64,000 bases of DNA. Origin: Priestia filamentosa. GTDB lineage: Bacteria > Bacillota > Bacilli > Bacillales > Bacillaceae_H. Of this stretch, positions 26,058 to 38,813 are shown one piece after another (the first letter of the stretch is position 1; each line of letters starts with the position of its first letter). Location: NCBI RefSeq assembly GCF_900177535.1, contig NZ_FXAJ01000005.1:240569-304568 (forward strand), in the 5' to 3' direction. Position numbers and translations under genes: made by a program. The notes under the pieces were generated by a model that saw nothing but the letters and a program-made list of their open reading frames with translations, ran no database searches and was not told where the DNA came from.

Positions 26058-26882
26058 TTATCTCATTGTATTAATTAAACCAAGCATTTGGTCTGAAAGG
26101 GTAATAGACTTAGCATTGAACTGATAAGCTCGCTGAGCATTCAACATATTTGTTAATTCATCACCTATATTAACGTTTGATTGTTCTAGCGCGCCTTGTT
26201 CTAATCCAATTTGAGATCTCTCTTGCCCTCTAATGTTAAGCATGGGGTTCTCTAATCCTTGTTCTGCTGGGGCAGAAAAGAGTTTGTCTCCATCCCTCAT
26301 TAGAAGCGCAGGTTTCTGTGCATAAGCAATCCCAAGATCATATACATTTAAAGGTACTGTTTCATCTTCTCCATAAACAGCCAGTTCTCCTTGCGATGTA
26401 AAGGAGATTTTTTGATAGTTTGAAGGAATAACAATGGTTTCCCCATTTTCATCAAGAACTGGATTACCCTCTCCTGTTACAAGCACAACAGAGTTTTCAT
26501 CTACCTGGGAAAGATTGAATGCTCCGTCTCTTGTATACTTTATTCCATCTTTTGTAGCAATAGTAAAGAAATAACCTTTTTTAGAGAGGGCCACATCTAA
26601 ATCTCGCTTAGTAGTTGTAAGAGAACCTAATTCATTATTTGTACTCGTGTGGACAAGCATTGCTCCTACTCCTTCTCTAATACCGCTTGGAGTTTTTCTG
26701 CCTTCGTTCCCTCTAGTATCATCAACAGGGGTAGCAAATTGTTGATATAAAAGAGAGTTAAAATTCACTTCCTGCCTTTTATATCCTACAGTAGAGCTGT
26801 TTGAAACATTGTGCGAGATAAGATCAAGCTGCTGTTGTAATCCATTCATCGTATTTGCTGCATTGATCATCGAACGGTTCAT
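26058..26882 (-). CDS. flhP: Flagellar hook-basal body protein FlhP
   Basis: 274 residues of the FlgG/FlgF rod family. The N-terminal motif (LDLISHNVSNSSTVGYKRQEV, about 20-40) and the C-terminal ANxxNIGDELTNMLNAQRAYQFNAK-type segment (about 235-260) form the conserved coiled-coil rod domain. With FlhO it builds the distal flagellar rod. It follows flhO by 15 nt, as in B. subtilis. A ribosome-binding site (GAGGGGGG) precedes the ATG. Confidence 0.93.
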   Translation of the reverse strand: MNRSMINAANTMNGLQQQLDLISHNVSNSSTVGYKRQEVNFNSLLYQQFATPVDDTRGNEGRKTPSGIREGVGAMLVHTSTNNELGSLTTTKRDLDVALSKKGYFFTIATKDGIKYTRDGAFNLSQVDENSVVLVTGEGNPVLDENGETIVIPSNYQKISFTSQGELAVYGEDETVPLNVYDLGIAYAQKPALLMRDGDKLFSAPAEQGLENPMLNIRGQERSQIGLEQGALEQSNVNIGDELTNMLNAQRAYQFNAKSITLSDQMLGLINTMR

Positions 26883-26897
26883 AATAAATCCCCCCTC

Positions 26898-27719
26898 TTA
26901 GCTAATCCGTCCTACTTCATTTGCTGCTTTTTCCATACTTTTATCATAAGCCTGCATAACTTTCTGGTTTGCTTCAAATGAACGATAGGCAGACATCATC
27001 TCTGTCATTGTTTGTGAGCTATCAACATTTGAATTTTCCAGCATACCTTGATTTATCTTATAAGAAACCGCTGCATTTCCAATAGCACTGGGAAGAGGAG
27101 TTTCAACGGAATAAAGACCGTTTCCTTCTTGATTCAAATCTTCAACATTATTTGAAAAAGCAATATCAATGGTACCGATCACTTCTTCGTTTTGAGTGAC
27201 TACACCTTGTTCACTAATCTCAAAATTGTTATCAGTTAACGAAATTCTTGTCCCATTTTGCCCTAAAACATAGTAGCCGTCGTTTGTTGTTAAGTAGCCA
27301 TCATTGCTTAGTGCAAAGTTCCCGTTCCTTGTATAACGTACCTCATCACCTTGCTCTACTATAAAAAAGAACGAGCCTTTTTGTCCTGCTTTACCTTCTG
27401 GAACCTTTCCATCAACAAGGGCTACATCTGTAGAGCGGTCTGTACTCTGAAGTCCACCTTGAGTGAAACTAGGGATTAATTCTTGCATATAAGCTCCTGT
27501 GTTCAGTGAACCTATTCTCTTACGAACCGGAATTTGATGATTATCGATTCCCTTTTCATGCTGCACCCTATCAAGCAGGATCTCAGGAAAAGATCGAATC
27601 GAAGCCTCATCCTGTTTAAATCCAACTGTATTAACGTTTGCCATATTGTTTGTCAGCCGTTCAACATTGCGCTGCTGCGTCATCATACCGCTTGCCGCTG
27701 AGTAAAAGCCTTTGAACAT
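26898..27719 (-). CDS. flhO: Flagellar hook-basal body protein FlhO
   Basis: 273 residues, a paralogue of FlhP and member of the FlgG/FlgF rod family. It begins MFKGFYSAASGMMTQQRNVE, with the rod signature ERLTNNMANVNTVGFKQDE near residue 20 and the C-terminal NSNVDSSQTMTEMMSAYRSFE segment. It is a distal rod component exported by the flagellar type III apparatus. The ATG follows GGAGGTC. It lies 90 nt after mbl in the conserved mbl-flhO-flhP order. Confidence 0.93.
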   Translation of the reverse strand: MFKGFYSAASGMMTQQRNVERLTNNMANVNTVGFKQDEASIRSFPEILLDRVQHEKGIDNHQIPVRKRIGSLNTGAYMQELIPSFTQGGLQSTDRSTDVALVDGKVPEGKAGQKGSFFFIVEQGDEVRYTRNGNFALSNDGYLTTNDGYYVLGQNGTRISLTDNNFEISEQGVVTQNEEVIGTIDIAFSNNVEDLNQEGNGLYSVETPLPSAIGNAAVSYKINQGMLENSNVDSSQTMTEMMSAYRSFEANQKVMQAYDKSMEKAANEVGRIS

Positions 27720-27809
27720 ATATAGACCTCCATTACTAAATAAAGGGAAATTTCTATGTTACCGAAACTTCCCTTCCTTATGATAGAAACAATATAGAGT
27801 AGAGTTCTT

Positions 27810-28811
27810 TTAAATAAATTGACGACGTGGCAGTTTATCCATATTCTCAAGCATAATACCCGTTCCAATAGCCACACAGTCCATTGGGTTCTCAGCTACG
27901 AAAACAGGAACTTTTAGTTCCTCTGCTAATAGTTGATCCATTCCGTGTAAAAGTGCTCCACCGCCAGTTAAAATAATCCCTCTATCAATTATATCGGCAG
28001 AAAGCTCTGGGGGTGTTTGCTCTAGAACGCTTTTCGAAGCTTGCACAATAACAGATACAGATTCTCGTAATGCTCCTTCAATCTCTTCAGACTTAATAGT
28101 AATAACACGCGGTAAACCACTTACCATATCTCGTCCTCTAATGTCCATTTCTTCTTGACGATATTGATTAAAGACCGTTCCGATATTGATTTTAATCTCT
28201 TCTGCTGTTCTCTCTCCGATAAGCAGTTTATAGCGACGTTTAATGTAGTTAAGGATTTCCTGATCGAACTTGTCTCCAGCCATTTTAATGGATGCAGAAG
28301 TTACGATATCTCCCATTGATAAAACGGCTACATCTGTTGTTCCACCGCCAATATCAACGACCATGTTTCCGCTCGGTTGGAAGATTTCCATTCCTGCTCC
28401 TAAAGCTGCTACTTTCGGTTCCTCTTCTAAATACACTTTCTTTCCGCCACTTTTTTCAGCCGCTTCTCTAATTGCTTTCTTCTCAACAAGCGTAATGTCC
28501 GTTGGGCAACAGATTAGGATACGCGGTTTTGATAACACACCTTTTACATTTAATTTATCCATAAAGTATTTCAACATAGCCTCTGTTATATCAAAGTCTG
28601 CAATAACGCCGTCTTTTAATGGGCGAATAGCAATGATATTTGATGGAGTTCTTCCGACCATTTGGCGAGCTTCCTCTCCGACCGCAAGGACTTTTCCTAT
28701 ATTTTTATCAATAGCTACAACAGAGGGTTCATTCAAAACAATTCCTCGTCCTCTTACATGAATCAAAACATTTGCCGTACCTAAATCTATCCCAATATCT
28801 TTTGCTAACAT
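27810..28811 (-). CDS. mbl: MreB-like actin homologue Mbl
   Basis: 333 residues from ATG 28811, behind AAGGAGG; this gives the family N-terminus MLAKDIGIDLGTANVLIH and the exact length of B. subtilis Mbl. Actin-fold nucleotide motifs are visible: phosphate-1 IDLGTANV, connect-1 region, phosphate-2 VDIGGGTTDVAVL (near 160) and adenosine motif ILTGGGALLHG (near 285). The N-terminal amphipathic residues allow membrane binding. Mbl filaments guide side-wall peptidoglycan synthesis during elongation. It is the first gene of the mbl-flhO-flhP-epuA-fabZ cluster. Confidence 0.95.
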   Translation of the reverse strand: MLAKDIGIDLGTANVLIHVRGRGIVLNEPSVVAIDKNIGKVLAVGEEARQMVGRTPSNIIAIRPLKDGVIADFDITEAMLKYFMDKLNVKGVLSKPRILICCPTDITLVEKKAIREAAEKSGGKKVYLEEEPKVAALGAGMEIFQPSGNMVVDIGGGTTDVAVLSMGDIVTSASIKMAGDKFDQEILNYIKRRYKLLIGERTAEEIKINIGTVFNQYRQEEMDIRGRDMVSGLPRVITIKSEEIEGALRESVSVIVQASKSVLEQTPPELSADIIDRGIILTGGGALLHGMDQLLAEELKVPVFVAENPMDCVAIGTGIMLENMDKLPRRQFI

Positions 28812-29012
28812 TACTGCTTTTTCCTCCTTCAAAATCTTCCTCTTAAAAACACGTTCTTTTGTCCTAATATAGTATTTTATCACAAAAGAGGATATATGTA
28901 TGATTAATTTTAATATTTTCCCCATATACCAATATGAGTTATTTTTTTACTACTTTAGAACTTCTAAATCCTTATAAGTAGGGATTTAGAACTTAAGAAG
29001 CAAGCGCTCTAA

Positions 29013-29058
29013 AAAACAGACGATACCCTTTTAAAACTTAGAGTAATCGCCTGTTTTT
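29013..29058 (-). terminator. Intrinsic terminator after spoIIID
   Basis: AAAACAG-CGAT / ATCG-CTGTTTT arms with a 20-nt loop and a T6 run, 40 nt past the spoIIID stop codon on the minus strand. Confidence 0.75.
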
Positions 29059-29096
29059 TATCTTCTTAGACCTAACAAAACAACCATCTCTACAAA

Positions 29097-29366
29097 TTAT
29101 TTAACAGGTTCTTGAAGTTCTTCTTTCCTGTATTTTAACTTAGTGGCTTCTCCACCTCGTAAGTGACGAATTGATTTATGATAATCCAAAATCTCCTTCA
29201 CTTCGTTAGCTAAATCAGGATTGATCTCTGGAAGTCGCTCAGTTAAATCTTTATGGACTGTACTTTTGGAAACTCCAAATTCTCTTGCAATCACTCTAAC
29301 TGTTTTCTTTGTTTCCACAATATACTTGCCAATCTTGATTGTTCGCTCTTTGATGTAATCGTGCAC
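29097..29366 (-). CDS. spoIIID: Sporulation transcription factor SpoIIID
   Basis: 89 residues from the GTG at 29366, matching the B. subtilis start (HDYIKERTIKIGKYIVETKK follows) and preceded by GGGGAGGG. The helix-turn-helix is clear: VRVIAREFGVSKSTVHKDLTER (about 23-44), with a basic C-terminal region. SpoIIID activates and represses many sigma-E genes in the mother cell and is needed for sigK expression. A sigma-E promoter lies at 29525-29553 and a short leader ORF at 29441-29503. The frame stays open another 26 codons upstream to an ATG at 29444, which overlaps the leader ORF's stop. Confidence 0.95.
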   Translation of the reverse strand: MHDYIKERTIKIGKYIVETKKTVRVIAREFGVSKSTVHKDLTERLPEINPDLANEVKEILDYHKSIRHLRGGEATKLKYRKEELQEPVK

Positions 29367-29440
29367 ACCACTCGCCCTCCCCAAATTGGATGTGAGAAGC
29401 GTAAGATGAGATTTGTATACAAAGTTCTGTTTCAGCTTGT

Positions 29441-29503
29441 TCATGATTTAAAAAGAAGATAATAGAGGATAAGGTAGGATATATAGTTTCTCACCTCAAA
29501 CAT
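29441..29503 (-). CDS. Short leader ORF upstream of spoIIID (usd-like)
   Basis: 20 codons (MFEVRNYISYLILYYLLFKS) ending in a TGA that overlaps an ATG (29444) lying in frame with spoIIID. It falls just after the predicted sigma-E start site. In B. subtilis a short ORF called usd precedes spoIIID and its translation is required for spoIIID translation. This ORF sits where usd would, but I cannot claim sequence homology. Its own ribosome-binding site (AAAGAGA) is weak. Confidence 0.4.
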   Translation of the reverse strand: MFEVRNYISYLILYYLLFKS

Positions 29504-29524
29504 TCTCTTTGTTAGGTTTGTAAC

Positions 29525-29553
29525 AGTGTATTAGCTTGGATGAAGATATATGC
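29525..29553 (-). promoter_or_regulatory. Sigma-E-type promoter of spoIIID
   Basis: On the minus strand GCATATA (-35; consensus KMATATT), a 14-nt spacer and AATACACT (-10; consensus CATACAMT). The match and spacing are good and agree with known sigma-E control of spoIIID. Confidence 0.6.
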
Positions 29554-29690
29554 AACAAAAAGGCAATAGGGACAACAATTTATGAATATTTTTCTACTTT
29601 TTATTTTGGGGAATGAGCTTTTTGACAGAGTCAGGGACTTTCCAACAGAAATTGAGTCAATTTTCATTATTCGAGAATTTTGTCATAAAA

Positions 29691-29724
29691 AAAGAAAGAG
29701 CTAGAAGTCTAGCCCTTTCTTTCA
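29691..29724 (-). terminator. Intrinsic terminator after spoIIQ
   Basis: A 14-bp nearly perfect stem (AAAGAAAG-GCTAG / CTAGC-CTTTCTTT) ending in T-rich sequence on the minus strand. The remaining part of the 29367-29728 gap holds the spoIIID promoter and leader only. Confidence 0.85.
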
Positions 29725-29728
29725 CTTG

Positions 29729-30544
29729 TTACGCATTTAATTTTGCACTTGCTTGATCTGAAGAAGATTCTTCCTGATTGTCTTGCTCATCTGAAGAGTT
29801 TTCTTGCTTCTCATCTTCTTTCTGATCATCAGCTTGCTCTTCTTCTACAGGAGCTTCTTCACTTGCTTTTACTGAACCAACTGTTTTTCCAAAATACTCA
29901 TTTGGATTTACAACGTTATTATCTTTGCGCACTTCAAAATGTACATGTGTTTCAGCTTCTTTATTAAATAGACTTTGTCCTGCTTTTGCAAGTGCCTGTC
30001 CTTGCTTTACAGTGTCTCCAGCTTCCACTTTCACATCTTGTAGTGATTGATAATGTGTTACAACCCCATCAGCATGCTCAACTTCAACAACATAGCCTAA
30101 AAGAGGATCTTTCTCTGCTCTTGTTACCGTACCACTTGCTGCTGCTGTTACTTTAAAACTTTTTCCATCTTCACGTGCATAATCAACACCTGTATTCTGA
30201 TGGTACTGATTGTTGTAGAAAACAATTGCTTCTTCTTGTTCTTCTGGTTTTGCACTGTGGTCATAAAACTCTGTCTTTACAACCATTTTGTCTTCATTTG
30301 CAAAAGGTTTTGCAATTTCCTCAACACTTGAATTTACTTCTACAGCATCTTGACTTCCGTCATATACAGTTTGGTCATTATTTTTGTCATTAGCTTGATC
30401 ATTGCTGTTTCCTTGGAACCAAAGAACTGCTGTAAGAATGATTGCTGCACTAAATAAGTAAACAGCCGGATATACCCAACGTTTTCTAAAAAACTTCTTG
30501 AATTTTGATGGTTGTGAAACGCGATTTTTTTCTTCGTCTCTCAT
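29729..30544 (-). CDS. spoIIQ: Stage II sporulation protein SpoIIQ
   Basis: 271 residues: a short cytosolic basic N-terminus, one membrane helix (about 26-45), an extracellular LytM/M23 domain (about 100-218) and an acidic Glu/Gln/Ser tail. The second zinc motif HVHFE is intact (200-204), but the first His of the HxGxD motif is replaced (NTGVD at 117-121). This fits the catalytically degenerate SpoIIQ known from Bacillus. In the forespore it binds SpoIIIAH across the intermembrane space during engulfment and supports sigma-G activity. A sigma-F-like promoter precedes it. Confidence 0.93.
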   Translation of the reverse strand: MRDEEKNRVSQPSKFKKFFRKRWVYPAVYLFSAAIILTAVLWFQGNSNDQANDKNNDQTVYDGSQDAVEVNSSVEEIAKPFANEDKMVVKTEFYDHSAKPEEQEEAIVFYNNQYHQNTGVDYAREDGKSFKVTAAASGTVTRAEKDPLLGYVVEVEHADGVVTHYQSLQDVKVEAGDTVKQGQALAKAGQSLFNKEAETHVHFEVRKDNNVVNPNEYFGKTVGSVKASEEAPVEEEQADDQKEDEKQENSSDEQDNQEESSSDQASAKLNA

Positions 30545-30563
30545 ATGTTATCACCTCAGCAAC

Positions 30564-30593
30564 CATTCTGAACAAAAACAAGGCATTATATAC
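30564..30593 (-). promoter_or_regulatory. Sigma-F-type promoter of spoIIQ
   Basis: On the minus strand GTATA, a 15-nt spacer and GTTCAGAATG. The -35 is perfect for sigma-F and the -10 keeps the central A-n-AAT. It lies 20-50 nt before the spoIIQ ATG, consistent with forespore expression. Confidence 0.5.
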
Positions 30594-30653
30594 ACAAAAA
30601 GAATTTTTTCTACTTATTTTTTGTTAAAACCGTTAAATTATGCAGAAAATAAG

Positions 30654-30688
30654 AAAAAAGCTTAGAAAGTATGCTTTTCTAAGCTTTT
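30654..30688 (-). terminator. Intrinsic terminator after spoIID
   Basis: A 13-bp stem AAAAGCTTAGAAA / TTTCTAAGCTTTT with a 7-nt loop, overlapping the spoIID stop codon, with a T tract on the minus strand. Confidence 0.9.
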
Positions 30689-31721
30689 ATTTCTTAGCCA
30701 TTAAACTATTCAACTCTTGATCATATGAGGAAATAGAGACATCTTGATAATAGTGATGGACAATATCTTGATAATCTTTTCCTTCCTCTGCCATTCCATT
30801 TGCTCCGTATTGGCTCATTCCAATGCCGTGACCGTTCCCTTTTGTGTTAATGGTAATCTCGTTCCCATGCCTTTCAAATGAGAAATCGGTTGAAGCTAAT
30901 TCTAATTTTGTACGTACGTCTTTACCAGATAGTGTTTTGTTATCAAATTTCACCTTTTCTACTCGTTTACCAGGAGTAGTTGATATAATTTGTCCTATCT
31001 GTTCCCCATCACCAAGAGTAACATCTAAACTTTTTTCAAATTGCTCCACTGATATGACTTTCTTTGCCGTAAACTTCGGTGATTTCTTATCCCAAGGGCT
31101 CTCAACACTTTTCAAGTATGGAATTGAATTCGTCCAATATTCTTCTGAATTATCCGTATAACCATTGCTTGTTGAAAAGAAAGTTGCCTCAATTGGATCA
31201 CCATTATACGTTAAGATTTCTCCTGTTGTCTCTTCAACAGCTTCTTCAATCTTCTGAATTTTTTCTTCGTAGCTACCTTTCCAGAGTTTCTTTAGTTCTT
31301 TTCTATTGTGATAAACCTGATCTTGAACAGTATCCGTAACATTTGCTTTACCTGGAAGGTTAGAAGAGCCTGATGTTAAATGTTTTACAATATAAGTACG
31401 AGCTGCCAGAGCTTGAGCTTTCAAAGCTTCTTCTTCAAATTCTGCAGGCATTTCTGCAGCAACAACACCAACTACGTACTCTTCAAGCGGAAGCTTCTCG
31501 ATTTCTTTAGTTTCTGTTCTGTATACCGCCACTTCAACAGCTGTTGCGTTCTGTTTCTTTTTTGCACTAGCACTTTCTGTTTCCTTTTTGGGAGGTTGGA
31601 CACTTTCCATACTCTCTTCACTAGCTTTTTCTCCAAACGGAACAACTAGAAGAGCAGGAATGATTAAGACGACCGTAAATAGAACTGCTGCTGTGATAAA
31701 AAGGGGTTTATAACGTTTCAT
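30687..31721 (-). CDS. spoIID: Stage II sporulation protein D (septal peptidoglycan lytic transglycosylase)
   Basis: 344 residues. A membrane anchor (about 8-28) and a Glu/Lys-rich linker are followed by the SpoIID/LytB domain. VAAEMPAEFEEEALKAQA (about 87-104) contains Glu90, the residue corresponding to the catalytic Glu of B. subtilis SpoIID. The C-terminal GHGIGMSQYGANGMA motif is diagnostic. With SpoIIM and SpoIIP it degrades septal peptidoglycan to drive engulfment in the mother cell. A sigma-E-type promoter lies at 31768-31798. Its order next to murAA and spoIIQ matches B. subtilis. Confidence 0.95.
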   Translation of the reverse strand: MKRYKPLFITAAVLFTVVLIIPALLVVPFGEKASEESMESVQPPKKETESASAKKKQNATAVEVAVYRTETKEIEKLPLEEYVVGVVAAEMPAEFEEEALKAQALAARTYIVKHLTSGSSNLPGKANVTDTVQDQVYHNRKELKKLWKGSYEEKIQKIEEAVEETTGEILTYNGDPIEATFFSTSNGYTDNSEEYWTNSIPYLKSVESPWDKKSPKFTAKKVISVEQFEKSLDVTLGDGEQIGQIISTTPGKRVEKVKFDNKTLSGKDVRTKLELASTDFSFERHGNEITINTKGNGHGIGMSQYGANGMAEEGKDYQDIVHHYYQDVSISSYDQELNSLMAKK

Positions 31722-31767
31722 GAACGCGTATAGCCTCCACTCTCTTAAAATTTAATCATCTATGTTC

Positions 31768-31798
31768 ATTTTTATGGAAGTGGACAACCTTTTATGAC
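31768..31798 (-). promoter_or_regulatory. Candidate sigma-E promoter of spoIID
   Basis: On the minus strand GTCATAAA, a spacer of about 14 nt and CATAAAAAT. The -10 resembles CATACAAT and the -35 resembles the GTCATAWT form seen at spoIID genes. Confidence 0.45.
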
Positions 31799-31813
31799 TG
31801 AAGAAACCATAAA

Positions 31814-31843
31814 AAAAAGGTGGCTTTTAAAAGCCACCTTTTT
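31814..31843 (-). terminator. Intrinsic terminator after murAA
   Basis: A perfect 15-bp palindromic arm pair (AAAAAGGTGGCTTTT / AAAAGCCACCTTTTT) directly after the murAA stop codon. Confidence 0.93.
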
Positions 31844-31848
31844 ATAAA

Positions 31849-33153
31849 TTAAACGTTCATATCTGTTACTTTAGAAACTTCTGGTTTTACAGCTTCATCG
31901 TTCACGCGCTCAATGTCTGCTCCAAGGGCAAGTAATTTGCCATGGAAATTCACATAACCACGATCAAGATGCTTAAGCTCTGTAACACGCGTATAGCCTT
32001 CTGCTACAAGACCAGCAAGGATTAGAGCTGCTGCTGCACGTAAATCTGTTGCAGCGACTTCTGCTCCTTGCAATTTAGAAGGCCCGTTAATAATAACTGA
32101 ACGCCCCTCAATTTTAATATCAGCATTCATGCGACGGAACTCTTCCACATGCATGAAACGATTTTCAAAAACTGTTTCTGTAATCATACCTGTGCCAGAT
32201 GCTTGAAGAAGCAATGACATCATTTGGGATTGCATATCCGTTGGGAAGCCCGGATGTGGCATTGTCTTGATGTCAACTGGAGTTAGTTTTTCTGGACCAA
32301 TAATGCGTAAGCCATCGCCTTCTTCAGTAATGGTTACACCCATTTCTTCCATCTTCGCTACTAGAGAGCTTAAATGCTCCATAACAGCTCCTCTTACAAG
32401 GACGTTTCCTCCTGTAATTGCTGCAGCTACCATAAATGTACCTGCTTCAATACGGTCAGGAATAATCGTATGTTGAGCACCATATAATGTAGGAACGCCC
32501 TCAATACGCATTGTACCAGTGCCAGCTCCTCTGATTTTGCCTCCCATAGCATTAATAAAGTTAGCTAAGTCAACAATTTCAGGTTCTTTAGCACAATTTT
32601 CAAGCGTTGTTGTACCGTCTGCAAGAGCTGCAGCCATCATAATATTTTCAGTAGCACCTACGCTTGGGAAGTCTAAATAAATTTTAGCTCCCTTTAGTCT
32701 TCCGTCAACATGAGCTTCAATGAAGCCATTTCCTACCTGTACTTTTGCACCCATTGCTTCAAAGCCTTTAAGATGCTGATCAATTGGTCTTGAACCAATC
32801 GCACAGCCTCCCGGTAAAGCTACACTTGCTTTTCCATTACGAGCCAATAAAGGACCCATAACAAGCACAGAAGCACGCATCTTACGTACATATTCAAAAG
32901 GCGCATCTGTTTTAAGTTCTTGTGATGCATCTACAACTACTTCATTACCGTTAATCTCTACTTTTGCGTTCAAGTAGCGTAAAACTTCGCTAATTGTAAA
33001 TACATCGGAGAGAGCAGGTACATCATTCAGAATAGTTTTTCCATCACTAGCTAATAAAGTTGCAGCGATAACAGGCAACACAGCATTTTTTGCACCTTCA
33101 ACTTTTACTGTGCCGTTCAACTGTTTTCCGCCGCGGACGATGATTTTTTCCAA
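31849..33153 (-). CDS. murAA: UDP-N-acetylglucosamine 1-carboxyvinyltransferase MurAA
   Basis: 434 residues from the TTG at 33153, behind GGAGGGG, giving the family N-terminus MEKIIVRGG. An ATG seven codons upstream has no ribosome-binding site. The EPSP-synthase-type fold shows KNAVLP (about 22-27) and the catalytic Cys117 in [14 protein letters not shown], so the enzyme should be fosfomycin-sensitive. It transfers enolpyruvate from PEP to UDP-GlcNAc, the first committed step of peptidoglycan synthesis. A second copy, murAB, is at 59708-60994. The order ywmB-murAA-spoIID matches B. subtilis. Confidence 0.95.
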   Translation of the reverse strand: MEKIIVRGGKQLNGTVKVEGAKNAVLPVIAATLLASDGKTILNDVPALSDVFTISEVLRYLNAKVEINGNEVVVDASQELKTDAPFEYVRKMRASVLVMGPLLARNGKASVALPGGCAIGSRPIDQHLKGFEAMGAKVQVGNGFIEAHVDGRLKGAKIYLDFPSVGATENIMMAAALADGTTTLENCAKEPEIVDLANFINAMGGKIRGAGTGTMRIEGVPTLYGAQHTIIPDRIEAGTFMVAAAITGGNVLVRGAVMEHLSSLVAKMEEMGVTITEEGDGLRIIGPEKLTPVDIKTMPHPGFPTDMQSQMMSLLLQASGTGMITETVFENRFMHVEEFRRMNADIKIEGRSVIINGPSKLQGAEVAATDLRAAAALILAGLVAEGYTRVTELKHLDRGYVNFHGKLLALGADIERVNDEAVKPEVSKVTDMNV

Positions 33154-33184
33154 GGTATTCCCCTCCGCGTCCATTTTCTATATA

Positions 33185-33937
33185 TTAATATTCAGACGTA
33201 ATAATGGGTGTGCCAACGACAAAGGTCGTCTTTTCGCCCATTCCTTGATTTCTTATTGCTATTTGTAAGTTCATTCTTTGTTGATCTTGTGTCAGAAGAA
33301 CGTCTTCCCACATTTCAGTATATGCTGTTACTGAAACAAATGCTTCTTCACTAAGCTCTTCGACAGAATCTGCTTTAAATGATTTCAATAGTTTCTGAGA
33401 GCCTAAAGACAAAACACCTTTAATATTATCATTAAAGTGCCCTCTAATACAAGCAAAACTTTCGAAATTCCCTGTAAATAATTCTTTGTTTCTCTTTGTT
33501 AAATATGGATTAAAATAAGACCAGACTTCCTGACTCCATTGCTTCCCTTTGACATCATATATAATATACGATTGATGATGTTCTTTTTTGAGGGTCATTA
33601 GTAGCTGAATTTTTTCATTAATTCCATACTTTTTCTCTTTCCCCACCCCAACAGCTTTCCAAACCTCTTTATCCTTTTGAATCGACCACTGAAAATGGGC
33701 ATACTTCTTCTTTAATAAAGCCGCTTTGCTCTCAAAAGCCGCTTTTGTTGTTACATCAATTTTCTCTCGATTATAAATTGACCATTCTGTAACCGTTCCT
33801 TCTGATTTATGCACCCCGTGAGCAAGCTCTTCAATTGGGTATTTTTCCCCTAAAGCAAAACTCACGTAATTACCATGATATAGGAATATAGCTAGAATGA
33901 AAATAGCTAAAAAGACACTATTTTTAAATTTTAACAT
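33185..33937 (-). CDS. ywmB: YwmB family protein (DUF1779)
   Basis: 250 residues with an N-terminal signal or anchor segment (about 8-28). It is assigned to YwmB by length and by its conserved place between murAA and ywzB. The GNFESFACIRGHFNDNI segment near the middle and the final PIITSEY resemble the family. It is a predicted extracytoplasmic beta-rich protein of unknown role. It lies 31 nt upstream of murAA and is likely co-transcribed. Confidence 0.8.
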   Translation of the reverse strand: MLKFKNSVFLAIFILAIFLYHGNYVSFALGEKYPIEELAHGVHKSEGTVTEWSIYNREKIDVTTKAAFESKAALLKKKYAHFQWSIQKDKEVWKAVGVGKEKKYGINEKIQLLMTLKKEHHQSYIIYDVKGKQWSQEVWSYFNPYLTKRNKELFTGNFESFACIRGHFNDNIKGVLSLGSQKLLKSFKADSVEELSEEAFVSVTAYTEMWEDVLLTQDQQRMNLQIAIRNQGMGEKTTFVVGTPIITSEY

Positions 33938-34076
33938 CCAATTTCTCCCCCTTCTCCTTATCTCTCATTTTTTCCAAATGATAATGTCTCATACGTGAAA
34001 AAAATCGACAGAATTCAGAGGAGATTGTCTAACTATATGTCACTATAAACAGAAGGAACATTCTGTCAGCACAATA

Positions 34077-34313
34077 TTAGAAGAAAAGTGATGGTAACGA
34101 CTGGGACCATGACAAAAAGTCCAGAAAAAAGTTACTAACGCTTGTGCCGATGGCAATTGTAAGAAGCATTAATAAAAGTCGCGCTTGCACAACACGATTA
34201 GCTCTAATCATCTTATCAATGGAAAGAGCTTGAAGAGCCCACCATGTTACAACAAGAAAGATAAGATGTGAAAACATCCCAACTAATGCTTGTTGACCAA
34301 TTGCTTGTAACAT
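34077..34313 (-). CDS. ywzB: YwzB family small membrane protein (DUF1146)
   Basis: 78 residues with two hydrophobic segments (about 8-28 and 45-68) and a central basic turn (SIDKMIRANRVVQARLLL). Size, pattern and position between the atp operon and ywmB match B. subtilis YwzB. No function is known. The ATG follows AAAGGAATG. Confidence 0.82.
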   Translation of the reverse strand: MLQAIGQQALVGMFSHLIFLVVTWWALQALSIDKMIRANRVVQARLLLMLLTIAIGTSVSNFFLDFLSWSQSLPSLFF

Positions 34314-34375
34314 ATTTTATCATTCCTTTTAAATCCTATTGTTTTTGCATGCTTGAATTGTTAATAAATATAGCT

Positions 34376-34420
34376 AAAAAAACCTCTAGGGCTTCTACGT
34401 TCGTTCCCTAGAGGTTTTTT
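34376..34420 (-). terminator. Terminator of the ATP synthase operon
   Basis: A 15-bp stem AAAAAACCTCTAGGG / CCCTAGAGGTTTTTT with a 14-nt loop just past atpC. Confidence 0.95.
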
Positions 34421-34423
34421 ATG

Positions 34424-34828
<405 letters not shown>

Positions 34829-34853
34829 CTAACACCCTCCTAGGTCCCTATCA

Positions 34854-36302
<1,449 letters not shown>

Positions 36303-36349
36303 CTAAAACAAGGAATAGTATGTAAAATTCCTTTGTTCAATGTAAATTT

Positions 36350-37243
<894 letters not shown>

Positions 37244-37286
37244 TCACGTTGAAGTTTAAAGAGGAAAGCTCTTTAAACTTCCCTTT

Positions 37287-38813
<1,527 letters not shown>

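Noticed and set aside
28270..28761. 163-codon plus-strand open frame opposite mbl
   Set aside because: It lies wholly inside the well-supported mbl gene on the other strand, has low-complexity Ser/Pro/Thr content and no ribosome-binding site. It is a shadow of mbl codon usage.
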